64,000 bases of DNA, taken from NCBI RefSeq assembly GCF_003583765.1, contig NZ_QXQA01000002.1, forward strand, positions 124,001 through 188,000. Reading direction: 5' to 3'. Below, in pieces: positions 43,419-53,167 of the stretch; the stretch's first letter is position 1, and every line of letters starts with the position of its first letter. This stretch comes from Paenibacillus nanensis. GTDB lineage: Bacteria; Bacillota; Bacilli; Paenibacillales; Paenibacillaceae. A program made the position numbers and the translations under genes. Below the pieces are notes generated by a model. It was not told the origin of the DNA, did no database searches, and was given only the letters and a program-made list of their open reading frames with translations.

Positions 43419-44522
43419 TTATAGTCTTTCGTTATTCAAACGCCGCAGCGCCTCCGCAATCCTTTCAGCGGAATCCGGAACGGCCAGCTTGCTCGCCGCA
43501 GCGGACATGGCGGACATGCGCGCCTTATCGCCAAGCAGCTCTTCCATTAGACTGAGAAGCTTGCCGCCGCTCAGCTCCTTCTCCAGCAGCAGCTCTGCGG
43601 CGCCGGCCTTGACGAGGCTGCGCGCATTCGCTTCCTGATGATTGTTCGTCACATTAGGCGACGGAATAAGGATCGACGGCAGTCCGAGCGCCGTTATTTC
43701 CGCAAGGGAAGATGCCCCGGAGCGGCTGACAACAAGCGTCGCGTCCCGGAGCACCTCCGCCATATTATGAAGGTAAGGCACCAGCGTCAATTGATTGCCT
43801 GCTGACGCGCCGATTTTCTCCTTCGTGGATTCGTAATAAATCTCCCCCGTCACGAACACAACATGCGCTCCGGCCAGGCGGCTCAGCATCGGAGCCATCT
43901 CGATGACCGATTCATTCAGCGCTTTGGCGCCGCGGCTGCCCCCGACGATCAAAGCAAACCGGGTCCCTGCAGGCAGTCCCAGCGACTGAAGACCTTTGCC
44001 CGGCTGTGCCTTTAGCACGTTCGACGCAACGGGATTGCCCGTATAAGAAGCCGCTTTCGCCTTCGGAAATTGCGACGCGGACTCCGGAAAGCTGACGCCG
44101 ATATGGTCGGCATAACGAGACAGAAATTGATTCGTAAGTCCGGGAATGGCGTTCTGTTCATGAATGAAGGTAGGAATGCCGAGCTTCGCCGCCGCGTAAA
44201 CGACAGGTCCGCACACATAGCCGCCAGTTCCGACTACAACATCCGGCTTAAACTCTCTCAGCAGTTTTTTGGAGCGCTGGACTCCTTTTAGAAAACGCAT
44301 GACCGTCTTAATATTTTCGAAAGACAGCTTCCGGCGAAAGCCTGTAATCTCAATCGCCTCGAACGGGATGTTCTGCCCGGGCACAACCCGGCTCTCCATA
44401 CCGTTCTGTGTTCCTATAAATAAAAGCTTCGTGTCCGGATCGTTCTGGAGCATATGTTTGCCGACAGCAACTGCGGGATAGATATGTCCTCCGGTTCCAC
44501 CTCCGGTGAGCACGATACGCAT
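43419..44522 (-). CDS. murG: Undecaprenyl-PP-MurNAc-pentapeptide GlcNAc transferase
   Basis: Makes lipid II from lipid I on the inner membrane face. This is a GT-B glycosyltransferase with G-loops TGGGTGGHIYPAVAVG (near the N-terminus) and LIVGGSRGAKALNE (about 190), and the donor site SRSGASSLAEITALGLPSIL (about 265-285). I chose ATG at 44522 (GAGGTG, 6-7 bases), giving 367 residues. It starts 5 bases after spoVE ends. Confidence 0.97.
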   Translation of the reverse strand: MRIVLTGGGTGGHIYPAVAVGKHMLQNDPDTKLLFIGTQNGMESRVVPGQNIPFEAIEITGFRRKLSFENIKTVMRFLKGVQRSKKLLREFKPDVVVGTGGYVCGPVVYAAAKLGIPTFIHEQNAIPGLTNQFLSRYADHIGVSFPESASQFPKAKAASYTGNPVASNVLKAQPGKGLQSLGLPAGTRFALIVGGSRGAKALNESVIEMAPMLSRLAGAHVVFVTGEIYYESTKEKIGASAGNQLTLVPYLHNMAEVLRDATLVVSRSGASSLAEITALGLPSILIPSPNVTNNHQEANARSLVKAGAAELLLEKELSGGKLLSLMEELLGDKARMSAMSAAASKLAVPDSAERIAEALRRLNNERL

Positions 44523-44527
44523 AATCT

Positions 44528-45625
44528 TCACCTCGAATAGCGGGATATGTTCAGCAAAATGCCCAGCGCCGTAAGCAGCAGCGTCAGCGAAGAGCCCCCG
44601 TAGCTGACAAGCGGCAGCGTAATGCCGGTAACGGGCATCATGCCGATGACGACGCCGATGTTAATGAGCACCTGCACGCCGATAATGCCGGTAATGCCGA
44701 CGGCCAGAAAGCTGCCGAACGTGTCCGGCGCCGCGATCGCAGCGCGAATGCCTCGCCAGACGACAACAAGAAATAATAGAATAAGCGTGGCGCCGCCGAT
44801 AAAGCCAAGCTCCTCGGCCAAGATCGAAAAAATAAAGTCCGTCTGCGGCTCAGGCAAATAGCTGAACTTCTGGCGGCTCATGCCAAGCCCAAGCCCGACA
44901 AGGCCGCCTGGCCCGATAGCGAATAGCGACTGAATAATTTGATAGCCTCCGCCAAGCGGATCGGACCATGGATCAAGAAACGACGTGATGCGCGCCATCC
45001 GGTACGGCGCCGCGATGACGAGTCCAACCAACCCTACTACGCCGATCAGCGCGAAAGCGCCAAGATGAGCCATACGCATACCCGCCGTAAAAATCAAAAT
45101 AAGCGACGCGCCGACCATGACCGTGCCCGTGCCAAGATCCGGCTGGAGCATAATCATGCCGAAGGCCAAAAAGACGAGCCCTAAAGGCGGCAGCAGCCCT
45201 TTGGTGAAATGAGTGATCGTCTGCTGCTTCTCCGACAGCCATTTCGATAGAAACAAAATCATGGCCAGCTTCATAAACTCCGACGGCTGAATGCCGAAGG
45301 AGCTGATGCCGAGCCAGCTGCGCGCGCCGCCGCGAACGACGCCGACGCCCGGAATGAGCACGATTACGAGCAATCCGAAGCATACGATCAATGCGATCTT
45401 GGCCCATTTCTTCCAAACGGAATAATGCGCGTTCATCGTAAATAGTAACGCACCGACGCCGAGCGCGGCAAATAAAAGCTGTCGCTTCACATAATAGAAC
45501 CGATCGCCGAACTCGTGGAAAGCGAGCACGGCGCTCGCGCTGTACACCATAACAAGACCAATCGCAAGAATAAGCCCTATAGCCGATAACAGCCAAATAT
45601 CCGGGGCAGACCGCGCTTTTGCCAT
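44528..45625 (-). CDS. spoVE: SEDS-family lipid II polymerase SpoVE/FtsW
   Basis: A 365-residue SEDS protein with ten membrane helices. The family motifs are intact: SSFGIQPSEFMKLAMILFLS, MLQPDLGTGTV (the catalytic Asp region) and PLVSYGGSSLTLLLTALGIL at the C-terminus. SEDS proteins polymerise glycan with a class B PBP. SpoVE works with SpoVD for spore cortex; both genes are present in this cluster. No separate ftsW is in the window, so by sequence alone a vegetative role cannot be excluded. ATG at 45625 follows AGAGGTG. Confidence 0.9.
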   Translation of the reverse strand: MAKARSAPDIWLLSAIGLILAIGLVMVYSASAVLAFHEFGDRFYYVKRQLLFAALGVGALLFTMNAHYSVWKKWAKIALIVCFGLLVIVLIPGVGVVRGGARSWLGISSFGIQPSEFMKLAMILFLSKWLSEKQQTITHFTKGLLPPLGLVFLAFGMIMLQPDLGTGTVMVGASLILIFTAGMRMAHLGAFALIGVVGLVGLVIAAPYRMARITSFLDPWSDPLGGGYQIIQSLFAIGPGGLVGLGLGMSRQKFSYLPEPQTDFIFSILAEELGFIGGATLILLFLVVVWRGIRAAIAAPDTFGSFLAVGITGIIGVQVLINIGVVIGMMPVTGITLPLVSYGGSSLTLLLTALGILLNISRYSR

Positions 45626-45671
45626 AGCGAACACACCTCTTAGCATAGAAAAGTAGGGACAGGCCCCCTAC

Positions 45672-47108
45672 TTACAAGGTATGCGCCGATTGCTTAAAAA
45701 TGCTCCCTCGCTGCTCATAAGACGCAAACATATCCCAGCTTGCGCAAGCGGGCGACAGCAGAACGATGTCGCCGGGCTCCGCAAGCTTCGCCGCTTGCTT
45801 CACCGCTTCCCGAAGAGTGCTCTCGGCGTCCTTCTCAGCGTTCACCGATTGCGTCTTGGTTAAACCTGCCAGATCGGCGACACGGAGCAGCTTCTCCTTT
45901 GTCTCGCCGAGCGTGACAAGCCCCTTCAAGCCTTTAAAGACGGGCAGCAGCTCCATGTAGTCGGAGCCGCGGTCGAGACCGCCGGCAACAAGCACGATCG
46001 GTCCTTTGAGCGATCGGACCGACATCGTGGTCGCCGTCGGGTTCGTCGCTTTCGAATCATTGTAGTAGCTTACGCCGTTCCGGACGCATACGAACTCTAG
46101 ACGGTGCTCCACGCCCTTAAATCGCGTGAGCGGCTCTGCAATCCCCTCTGGCGCCGCTCCGGCGGCCAGCGCAGCGGCGATCGCCGCAAGCGCGTTCGCC
46201 GTATTGTGGCGGCCGGGAATGCCAAGCGCATCCACAGGCATAATGACGGTCACTTCGCTTCCGCCTTCCGCGCGCTTCCGATAGACGATTTGACGCTCCG
46301 GCTCGGATTCGCCGTCGAATTGCCCTTTCACATAAGGCGGCTCTACGCATAAGCCTTCGTCGAGGCGCTCATACAACGAGAACGGCAGCACTTTAGCCGT
46401 CAACTCTGATGCAATCGAACGGCATACCGCATCATCCCAGTTAAGGATGGCTGTATCTCCGCTTTCTTGGTTCGCGAACAGCTTCCTCTTGGACGCGACA
46501 TAGTCCTCCATGCCGCCGTGGTAGTCCAAATGCGTCTCCGCGAGATTCAGCAGAAGCGCGATGCGCGGACGGAACGCGGACGTTCCTTTGAGCTGAAAGC
46601 TGCTCAGCTCGGCCACGATCCAATTGTCCGCCTCCACCTCCTGCACGGCATCGCACAGCGGCAAGCCGATATTCCCCGCGACGATCGGCTTCATGCCCGC
46701 CGCATCCAAGATCTCCCCGATGAGCGTCGTGGTTGTCGTCTTCCCGTTAGAGCCGGTAATCCCGATAATCGGCGCGGGCGACAGCCAGTAAGCCGCCTCC
46801 ACTTCCGTAATAATGTCGACGCCGAGCTCCTCCGCTTGACGGACGGGCGGCGCCGAATACGGGATACCCGGATTTTTGACCAGCAAAGCGGTCCGGTCAT
46901 CAATCAGATCGTCCGGATGACCGCCGCATATCACAGAAATGCCCAAAGCGGCCAGTTCATCCGCTTCGGGACATAAATCTCGCTCTTTTTTGTCGTTGAC
47001 GACGACTTCTGCGCCAAGCTTATGGAACAGCTTCGCGACGCTGACGCCGCTTCTCGCAAGGCCGAGCACGACGACCCGCTTGCCTCGGTACGTAGATGGA
47101 TGATTCAT
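45672..47108 (-). CDS. murD: UDP-MurNAc-L-alanine:D-glutamate ligase
   Basis: Adds D-Glu to UDP-MurNAc-L-Ala. A Mur ligase of 478 residues: Rossmann-like N-terminal domain (KRVVVLGLARSGVSVAKLFH), ATP-binding GITGSNGKTTTTTLIGEIL (about 113-131), and NLAETHLDYHGGMEDYVASK (central). The C-terminal ligase domain has HRLEFVCVRNGVSYYNDSKATN. Between spoVE and mraY. Confidence 0.97.
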   Translation of the reverse strand: MNHPSTYRGKRVVVLGLARSGVSVAKLFHKLGAEVVVNDKKERDLCPEADELAALGISVICGGHPDDLIDDRTALLVKNPGIPYSAPPVRQAEELGVDIITEVEAAYWLSPAPIIGITGSNGKTTTTTLIGEILDAAGMKPIVAGNIGLPLCDAVQEVEADNWIVAELSSFQLKGTSAFRPRIALLLNLAETHLDYHGGMEDYVASKRKLFANQESGDTAILNWDDAVCRSIASELTAKVLPFSLYERLDEGLCVEPPYVKGQFDGESEPERQIVYRKRAEGGSEVTVIMPVDALGIPGRHNTANALAAIAAALAAGAAPEGIAEPLTRFKGVEHRLEFVCVRNGVSYYNDSKATNPTATTMSVRSLKGPIVLVAGGLDRGSDYMELLPVFKGLKGLVTLGETKEKLLRVADLAGLTKTQSVNAEKDAESTLREAVKQAAKLAEPGDIVLLSPACASWDMFASYEQRGSIFKQSAHTL

Positions 47109-47182
47109 AGGGACATTCCTTTCTATGTATGCATGAAGCGGCTCTCCATGCGAGAACCGCTTAGGGTGTAATTTTTATTGTG

Positions 47183-48133
47183 TTAAATCACAAGCAGGAC
47201 GCCGGCCGCCGCGAACAGCAGCGCTACGGACCAGAAGACGGTAACGACCTTCCACTCCGACCAGCCCGACAGCTCGAAGTGATGGTGAATCGGGCTCATT
47301 TTGAAAATCCGTTTGCCTCTTGTTTTGAACGAAGTGACTTGAATAATGACCGAGAGCATTTCGAGGACGAACACGCCGCCGATTAGAATAAGCAGCAGCT
47401 CGGTCTTCGTCAATATCGCCACGGCCGCGATGCCGCCGCCGATGCCCAGCGACCCCATATCGCCCATAAACACCTTGGCCGGATGCGCGTTGAACACCAG
47501 GAAGCCGAGCACGGCGCCTATCATAGCCGCGGAGAAAACCGCCGACTCATGCGAGGAGGTCTGCAGCGCAACGATGGCGAAGGCGCCGAACGCGATAGCG
47601 CTTGTACCGGCCAGCAAGCCGTCCACGCCGTCCGTAAAGTTAACGGAGTTGCTCGCCGCGAACATGATGATGATGACAAACGGATAGTAGAACCAGCCGA
47701 GATCAAAGCCCCAGCTTGTTCCGGGCACCGTAATGGCCGTGCTGTGATCCATATTGTACAGCATCGCGCAAACGACGACGCCGAACAGCATCTGTCCGAA
47801 CAGCTTTTGTCTTGCCGTCAAGCCAAGCGAGCGCTTGAACACAATTTTGATGTAATCGTCGAGGAAGCCAACGAGTCCATAGCCAAGCGAAGCCGTCAGC
47901 AGCACCCAAAATTCCGGCGTCTTATCGGCAAAACGCAGGAACGCGATCAGCATCGCGATCATAATGATAATGCCGCCCATTGTCGGCGTGCCGCTTTTCT
48001 TCAGGTGGCTCTGCGGTCCTACTTGGCGTATCTGCTGACCGAACTTTAGACGCCGAAGCAGAGGGATGAATAATGGCCCGAGCAGAACCGCTAGCAAAAA
48101 CGAAGTGCCGATCGTAAACAATATGACCATCAT
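47183..48133 (-). CDS. mraY: Phospho-MurNAc-pentapeptide transferase
   Basis: Forms lipid I by transferring phospho-MurNAc-pentapeptide to undecaprenyl phosphate. A membrane protein with ten helices and the Mg-binding residues in FLDDYIKI, NSVNFTDGVDGLLAGTSAI and MGDMGSLGIGGG; the C-terminal MSPIHHHFELSGWSE is characteristic. ATG at 48133 has GAGGAG 6 bases upstream; the ATG at 48139 overlaps that site. It is 10 bases after murF. Confidence 0.97.
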   Translation of the reverse strand: MMVILFTIGTSFLLAVLLGPLFIPLLRRLKFGQQIRQVGPQSHLKKSGTPTMGGIIIMIAMLIAFLRFADKTPEFWVLLTASLGYGLVGFLDDYIKIVFKRSLGLTARQKLFGQMLFGVVVCAMLYNMDHSTAITVPGTSWGFDLGWFYYPFVIIIMFAASNSVNFTDGVDGLLAGTSAIAFGAFAIVALQTSSHESAVFSAAMIGAVLGFLVFNAHPAKVFMGDMGSLGIGGGIAAVAILTKTELLLILIGGVFVLEMLSVIIQVTSFKTRGKRIFKMSPIHHHFELSGWSEWKVVTVFWSVALLFAAAGVLLVI

Positions 48134-48143
48134 ATCCATCTCC

Positions 48144-49559
48144 TCACCCCTTCTCCAAAGCCTCTACGACCTGCTCCATACGCATGCCCCTCGAGCCTTT
48201 CACCAGTACGAGATCATTCGGCTGAAGCTGCGCTTTCAGCCAAGCCGCCAGCTCATCCTTCTCTTCGAAGTGACGGACCAGCCCTTGCTCCGCCGCTTCC
48301 TTCATCTGCCTGGACGCCGCTTCCGACGTATGAACGGAGAGCGGGCCGAATGTCAGGACGCCTTCCGCTTTGCCTGCAGTCAAATATTCGCCGATTTCGG
48401 CATGCAGCTTCGCTTCTTCAGGGCCAAGCTCCAGCATGTCGCCGAGGACAACCCATCTTCGTCCGAAGCCTTCAAGCCCCGCCACCAAATCGATGGCTGC
48501 CCTAACTGCTGTCGGATTGGCGTTATAAGCGTCATTCAGCAATACCGCTCCATTGAAGGCGCGGGAAGGCTCGATCCGCATGCCCGTCAGCTTCAGCGCG
48601 CGGAACCCTTGCGCAATGTCCGCAGGCTGGACGCCGAACAGCCTCGCCGCCGCAATCGCCGCCAGCGCGTTGCTGATATTATGGCGCCCCGGCACCGGAA
48701 GCTGAACGGTGCCAAGTCCGGTCGGCCCTCCCTTGAACAGCGCGGTAAAGCGGCTTTCGTGCGGAGCGAGGGCGATATCCGCAGCGGACCATTCGCATTG
48801 CTCCTGCAGGCCGAAGGTCCGGAGCTGGACGCCTTCCGGCAACCTCATCGCCTGCAGCCCCTCCTCGAGCAGCGGCTCGTCGCCGTTATAGAGGAGAACG
48901 CCGCCTTCGCCTAGCCCAAGCGCGATTTCCAGCTTCGCCTTGGCGATTCCAGCGCGCGAGCCGAGCTGCAGCAGATGAGCATCGCCAATATTCGTAATAA
49001 TCGCGACATCCGGCTGGGCGATCTTCGTCAGCAGCTCGATTTCGCCGAAGCCGCTCATTCCCATCTCCAGCACCGCCACTTCGGTATCCTCGTCCATTTT
49101 CAGAAGCGTAAGAGGCAATCCGATATGATTGTTCAGATTGCCTTCCGTCTTCAGTACCCGGTACTGCGTGCTCAGAAGAGCCGCCGTCATATCCTTGGTT
49201 GTCGTCTTTCCATTGCTGCCTGTAATGCCGACGACGCGAGCCATGAGCTCCCCGCGATAGGCCGAGGCCAGCCGCTGCAGTGCGGACAACGTATCGTCCA
49301 CGAGCAGGAAAGGCAGCTCCGCAAGCGGCGCCGGAATCTCCCTATCCTTCTGCCATAGAAACGCCTTGGCGCCGCTTGCCGCCGCTTGCTCCGCGAAGTC
49401 GTGCCCGTCGAACCGGTCGCCGACGATCGGAACGAACAGCTCCCCGCTCCCCGCTATTCTGCTGTCCGTCATAATGCCGCTTACGAGTTCCTCCGCGCGG
49501 CCTCCCTTGCGCATTCCGCCGCACATGGCCGCGATCTGCCCTACTGTACGTTTAATCAA
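48144..49559 (-). CDS. murF: UDP-MurNAc-tripeptide:D-Ala-D-Ala ligase
   Basis: Adds D-Ala-D-Ala to complete the pentapeptide. 471 residues with the Mur ligase ATP loop GITGSNGKTTTKDMTAALL (about 111-129), NIGDAHLLQLGSRAGIAKAK (central domain) and LLNDAYNANPTAVRAAIDL (C-terminal domain, MurF-type NDAYNANP). The TTG start overlaps the murE stop (TTGA), so translation is coupled. Confidence 0.97.
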   Translation of the reverse strand: MIKRTVGQIAAMCGGMRKGGRAEELVSGIMTDSRIAGSGELFVPIVGDRFDGHDFAEQAAASGAKAFLWQKDREIPAPLAELPFLLVDDTLSALQRLASAYRGELMARVVGITGSNGKTTTKDMTAALLSTQYRVLKTEGNLNNHIGLPLTLLKMDEDTEVAVLEMGMSGFGEIELLTKIAQPDVAIITNIGDAHLLQLGSRAGIAKAKLEIALGLGEGGVLLYNGDEPLLEEGLQAMRLPEGVQLRTFGLQEQCEWSAADIALAPHESRFTALFKGGPTGLGTVQLPVPGRHNISNALAAIAAARLFGVQPADIAQGFRALKLTGMRIEPSRAFNGAVLLNDAYNANPTAVRAAIDLVAGLEGFGRRWVVLGDMLELGPEEAKLHAEIGEYLTAGKAEGVLTFGPLSVHTSEAASRQMKEAAEQGLVRHFEEKDELAAWLKAQLQPNDLVLVKGSRGMRMEQVVEALEKG

Positions 49560-51049
49560 TGTAATAGTCCCCTTATAGCTTCTTTTGCTTCTATTCGATC
49601 ATCGAAAGGATATACGCTGCTTCCGATAAGCTGGTAGGTTTCATGACCTTTCCCCGCAATCAATACTACATCTCCACGGCTTGCCTTTTCAACCGCTTTT
49701 TGAATTGCGGCTCTCCGGTCTGGAATTAACAGGTAACGGCCGCGGTCGACATGCGCCTCAATAAGCCCGGATTCGATGTCCGCAATGATGCGGTTCGGGT
49801 CCTCCGTTCTCGGGTTATCGGACGTCACGATGACGATATCGGCGTACTGCGCGGCGATTCGTCCCATAACCGGCCGCTTCGTGCGGTCTCGGTCCCCGCC
49901 GCACCCAAAGACGCAGATGACGCGGTTTTCCGCAAACTCCCGGACGGCCCGCAGCACATTCTCGAGCCCGTCGGGCGTATGCGCGTAGTCGACGACAACG
50001 GAGAAGTTCTGCCCCGCGTGTACGCTCTCTACCCGCCCGGGCACGCCGGGAATGGATTCGAGCGACCGCTTGATCGCGTCCAGCTCGATGCCTTCAAGCA
50101 GCGCCGCGGCGATTGCGGCGAGCGCGTTGTAGACGTTGAATTTGCCCGGGAGCTTCAAATGAATATCGGCTTCTCCCCGGAAGGTCCGCACGCGGAATCC
50201 CGTGCCCTCCGCCGTGATGCGAATATCCGTTGCCCGGACATCGGCATCGCTCTCAACTCCGTAAGTAATCACTTCCGCGGATGTCAGCATCCCGAACTTG
50301 ACGGAAGCCGGATCATCCGTATTCAATATCGCGTAAGATCTCTCTTCAGCCGATTGCGAGTAAGCATTGCCAAGTCTGGAGAAAAATAATCCTTTTGCAT
50401 CGGCATATTTCTCCATCGTGCCGTGGTAATCCAAATGGTCTTGCGTCAGGTTCGTGAAGATCGCCGTCCGGAAGCGGCAGCCCTTCACCCTGCCCTGCTC
50501 GAGCGCATGCGAGGATACTTCCATCGCGCAATACTGGATGCCGGCGTCGCGCATTTCCCCAAGCTGCCGCTGAAGCTCATGCGCATCCGGCGTCGTCCCT
50601 TTTACCGGGAAAGACTTGCCGCCGTACCGCCATTCAATCGTGCCGATCACCCCAGCAGGCTTCCGGCAGTCATTCAATATTTTCTCGATTAAATAAGTCG
50701 TAGTCGTCTTCCCGTTTGTGCCCGTCACGCCGATAACCTTCACTTGAAAGCTGGGATGGGCATAGACGTAATCCGCGATAATGGCCGTCGCCAGCCTGCT
50801 GTCCTTCACGATAAGCTGCGGCACGGGAATCGCCAGCAGCCGCTCCGTTACGATAGCGGCAGCACCTTTGCTGACAGCCTCCTCGGCATACGCGTGTCCG
50901 TCTACGGAAAGGCCGGGCACGCAGAGGAACAGCTGCCCCGGCTTCACTTGCCTGGAATCCTTCTCCAAGCCATCAAACTCCGTGTCTCCATCCCCAATAA
51001 GTCTTGCCGTAATGAGCAATTCTTTTAGATCGCGCAGACGCATCTCCAT
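49556..51049 (-). CDS. murE: UDP-MurNAc-dipeptide:meso-diaminopimelate ligase
   Basis: Adds the third residue of the stem peptide. ATP loop GVTGTNGKTTTTYLIEKIL at about 110-128. The DNPR signature in VTSDNPRTEDPNRII marks enzymes that use meso-diaminopimelate rather than Lys, in line with dapL in the same window. NLTQDHLDYHGTMEKYADAK is the central Mur motif. The start is ATG 51049 or 51043 after GGAGG (4 or 10 bases). About 497 residues. Confidence 0.96.
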   Translation of the reverse strand: MEMRLRDLKELLITARLIGDGDTEFDGLEKDSRQVKPGQLFLCVPGLSVDGHAYAEEAVSKGAAAIVTERLLAIPVPQLIVKDSRLATAIIADYVYAHPSFQVKVIGVTGTNGKTTTTYLIEKILNDCRKPAGVIGTIEWRYGGKSFPVKGTTPDAHELQRQLGEMRDAGIQYCAMEVSSHALEQGRVKGCRFRTAIFTNLTQDHLDYHGTMEKYADAKGLFFSRLGNAYSQSAEERSYAILNTDDPASVKFGMLTSAEVITYGVESDADVRATDIRITAEGTGFRVRTFRGEADIHLKLPGKFNVYNALAAIAAALLEGIELDAIKRSLESIPGVPGRVESVHAGQNFSVVVDYAHTPDGLENVLRAVREFAENRVICVFGCGGDRDRTKRPVMGRIAAQYADIVIVTSDNPRTEDPNRIIADIESGLIEAHVDRGRYLLIPDRRAAIQKAVEKASRGDVVLIAGKGHETYQLIGSSVYPFDDRIEAKEAIRGLLH

Positions 51050-51119
51050 CAAGCCTCCTCGATTACTCTGACGGAATACTATATGCCGCCCAGAGCAATC
51101 GCGTTAATCGGCCCTAACT

Positions 51120-53060
51120 TCAATGAGAATGCGGGAGATCTTCTTCGTCGCCTAAGTAAATGCGTATCGTGGAGCCGCGGTCCACCCGCGTGCCCGCGGC
51201 AGGCGCCTGCTTGATCACGACCTGTCCGGTACCTGCCGAGCTTAGGTTAAAGTTCATGTTCAAATCCTCGTAAATATCGGAGACCGTCTTGCCGACCAGG
51301 TTCGGAACGGTAACTATCGGCGTCTCTCCGTATTTGTACAGTCGGTCGATCTGATTCGTGCGCGGCGGGATCTCAAGAACGGATAACGCGTCCTCCATAA
51401 TATTGCGGACGATCGGAGCCGCGACGATGCCGCCGAACTGAATGCCTTGCGGATTGTCCACCGCGACGTATATCACGATCTGCGGATCGTCCGCCGGAGC
51501 AAAGCCGACGAACGAGACGATATGCTCGTTCGGCGAATAGCGCCCGTTCACCACCTTCTGAGCGGTACCCGTCTTGCCGCCGACACGGTAGCCGTCGATA
51601 AACGCGTTGCGGCCCGTTCCTTTGGCGACAACGCTTTCGAGCGCCTCCCGCACTTCCTTCGAGGTCTCCTCGGAGATGACCGTTCGCACGGCTTCCGGCT
51701 CAATGGTCTGCACCGTCTCTCCGGTCTCCCGGTTTATAAACGCTTTGGCGACGTGAGGCTTATACAGCGTGCCGCCGTTAATGGCAGCCGACACCGCCGT
51801 AATCTGCTGAATCGGCGTCACCGACACCCCTTGGCCGAACGCCGTTGTGGCAAGCTCGACCGGCCCTACCTGGTTCAGCTTGAACAGAATGCCGTTCTCC
51901 TCGCCGCCAATGTCGATGCCGGTTTTCGTGCCGAAGCCAAAATCCTTAATGTATTGGAACAGCGTTTCCTTACCCAGCCGATTGCCCAGCGTGACGAAGC
52001 CCGGGTTGCAGGAGTTCTCCACCACCTCTAAAAAAGTCTGGCTGCCGTGTCCGCCCTTCTTCCAGCAGCGAAGACGCGCGCCTCCTACTTCAATCGCTCC
52101 CGGATCAAAGAACATTTCGTTTTTCAAATCCACTTTGTCTTCTTCCAAAGCGGCGGCGAGCGTAATGATTTTAAACGTCGATCCCGGCTCGTAGGTCATC
52201 CAGATCGGCAAGTTCCGGTTATACACTTCCGACGGAACCTCTTTATACTTATCGGGCTCATACGTAGGCCGGCTTGCCATCGCCAAAATTTCGCCGTTAT
52301 TCGGATCCATCGCGATGGCGATGATGCCGTTCGGCTGCAAGCTTGTCATCGCCTGGTCCAGCTCGCGCTCCATGATCGCTTGAATGCCCTGATCGATTGT
52401 AAGCTGCAGCGTTAAGCCTTCCTTCGGCTCCACGTACTTGTCGGAGGAATTCGGCATTTGCCGGCCCGCCGCGTCGGACAGCCAGGACACATTGCCCTGA
52501 ATGCCCTTGAGCATCTCATCGTATTTCGCTTCGACGCCGGTCAGCCCCTGATTGTCGATGCCCGTAAAACCAAGCACGTGAGCCGCCATGCTTCCGTATG
52601 GATAAAATCGTTTATTATCTTCCGCTACGACGACGCCGGGCAGATTAAGCGCCTGCAGTTGCTCCGCTTTCTCTTGGCTCATCTTTCGTCCGCCGGGATC
52701 CAGCTTAACAATTCTTTCCTTTAAAGTAAGCTTTTGCAGCAGCTTTTCCTCCGACATGTCCAGCAGCTTGGAAAGCGACGCCGCCGTCCCTTGCGGATCC
52801 TTGATTTGAACGGGGATCGCCCATACGGTCGGAGAGCTGACGTTGTACGCCAGCCGCACGCCGTTGCGGTCCCATATTTCGCCCCGCTTGGCCATGTACG
52901 GAATGTCGCGGCGCCAGGAATTCTCCGCCCGCTCCGCTAGCTCCGCCCCTTTCCACAGCTGAACATAGGCCAGCCGCAGACATAACGAAACAAAAGCGAC
53001 GCCTGCAAGGATGAGCACAATGAATAGGCGCCTTCTTACCGTCACATTGGAAACCTTCAT
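51120..53060 (-). CDS. spoVD: SpoVD-type class B penicillin-binding protein
   Basis: A sporulation-specific transpeptidase for spore cortex peptidoglycan. 646 residues: membrane anchor (10-30), PBP dimerisation domain, transpeptidase with STFK (Ser294), SCN (about residue 352) and KTGT (about residue 494), and one C-terminal PASTA domain (VTVPNLVGKTVSDIYEDLN..., about 572-640). One PASTA after the transpeptidase is the SpoVD pattern; its neighbour PBP2B has two. It shares the cluster with spoVE, its SEDS partner. Confidence 0.93.
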   Translation of the reverse strand: MKVSNVTVRRRLFIVLILAGVAFVSLCLRLAYVQLWKGAELAERAENSWRRDIPYMAKRGEIWDRNGVRLAYNVSSPTVWAIPVQIKDPQGTAASLSKLLDMSEEKLLQKLTLKERIVKLDPGGRKMSQEKAEQLQALNLPGVVVAEDNKRFYPYGSMAAHVLGFTGIDNQGLTGVEAKYDEMLKGIQGNVSWLSDAAGRQMPNSSDKYVEPKEGLTLQLTIDQGIQAIMERELDQAMTSLQPNGIIAIAMDPNNGEILAMASRPTYEPDKYKEVPSEVYNRNLPIWMTYEPGSTFKIITLAAALEEDKVDLKNEMFFDPGAIEVGGARLRCWKKGGHGSQTFLEVVENSCNPGFVTLGNRLGKETLFQYIKDFGFGTKTGIDIGGEENGILFKLNQVGPVELATTAFGQGVSVTPIQQITAVSAAINGGTLYKPHVAKAFINRETGETVQTIEPEAVRTVISEETSKEVREALESVVAKGTGRNAFIDGYRVGGKTGTAQKVVNGRYSPNEHIVSFVGFAPADDPQIVIYVAVDNPQGIQFGGIVAAPIVRNIMEDALSVLEIPPRTNQIDRLYKYGETPIVTVPNLVGKTVSDIYEDLNMNFNLSSAGTGQVVIKQAPAAGTRVDRGSTIRIYLGDEEDLPHSH

Positions 53061-53167
53061 AACATATCCCCCTCTGTACCGCCGCTTAGCAATAAGCGTA
53101 TAGAACGACGCTCATTCCAAGCCTATTCGGGACAAGAGGGGGATAGAACAAGCTCCCTGAACTTGTC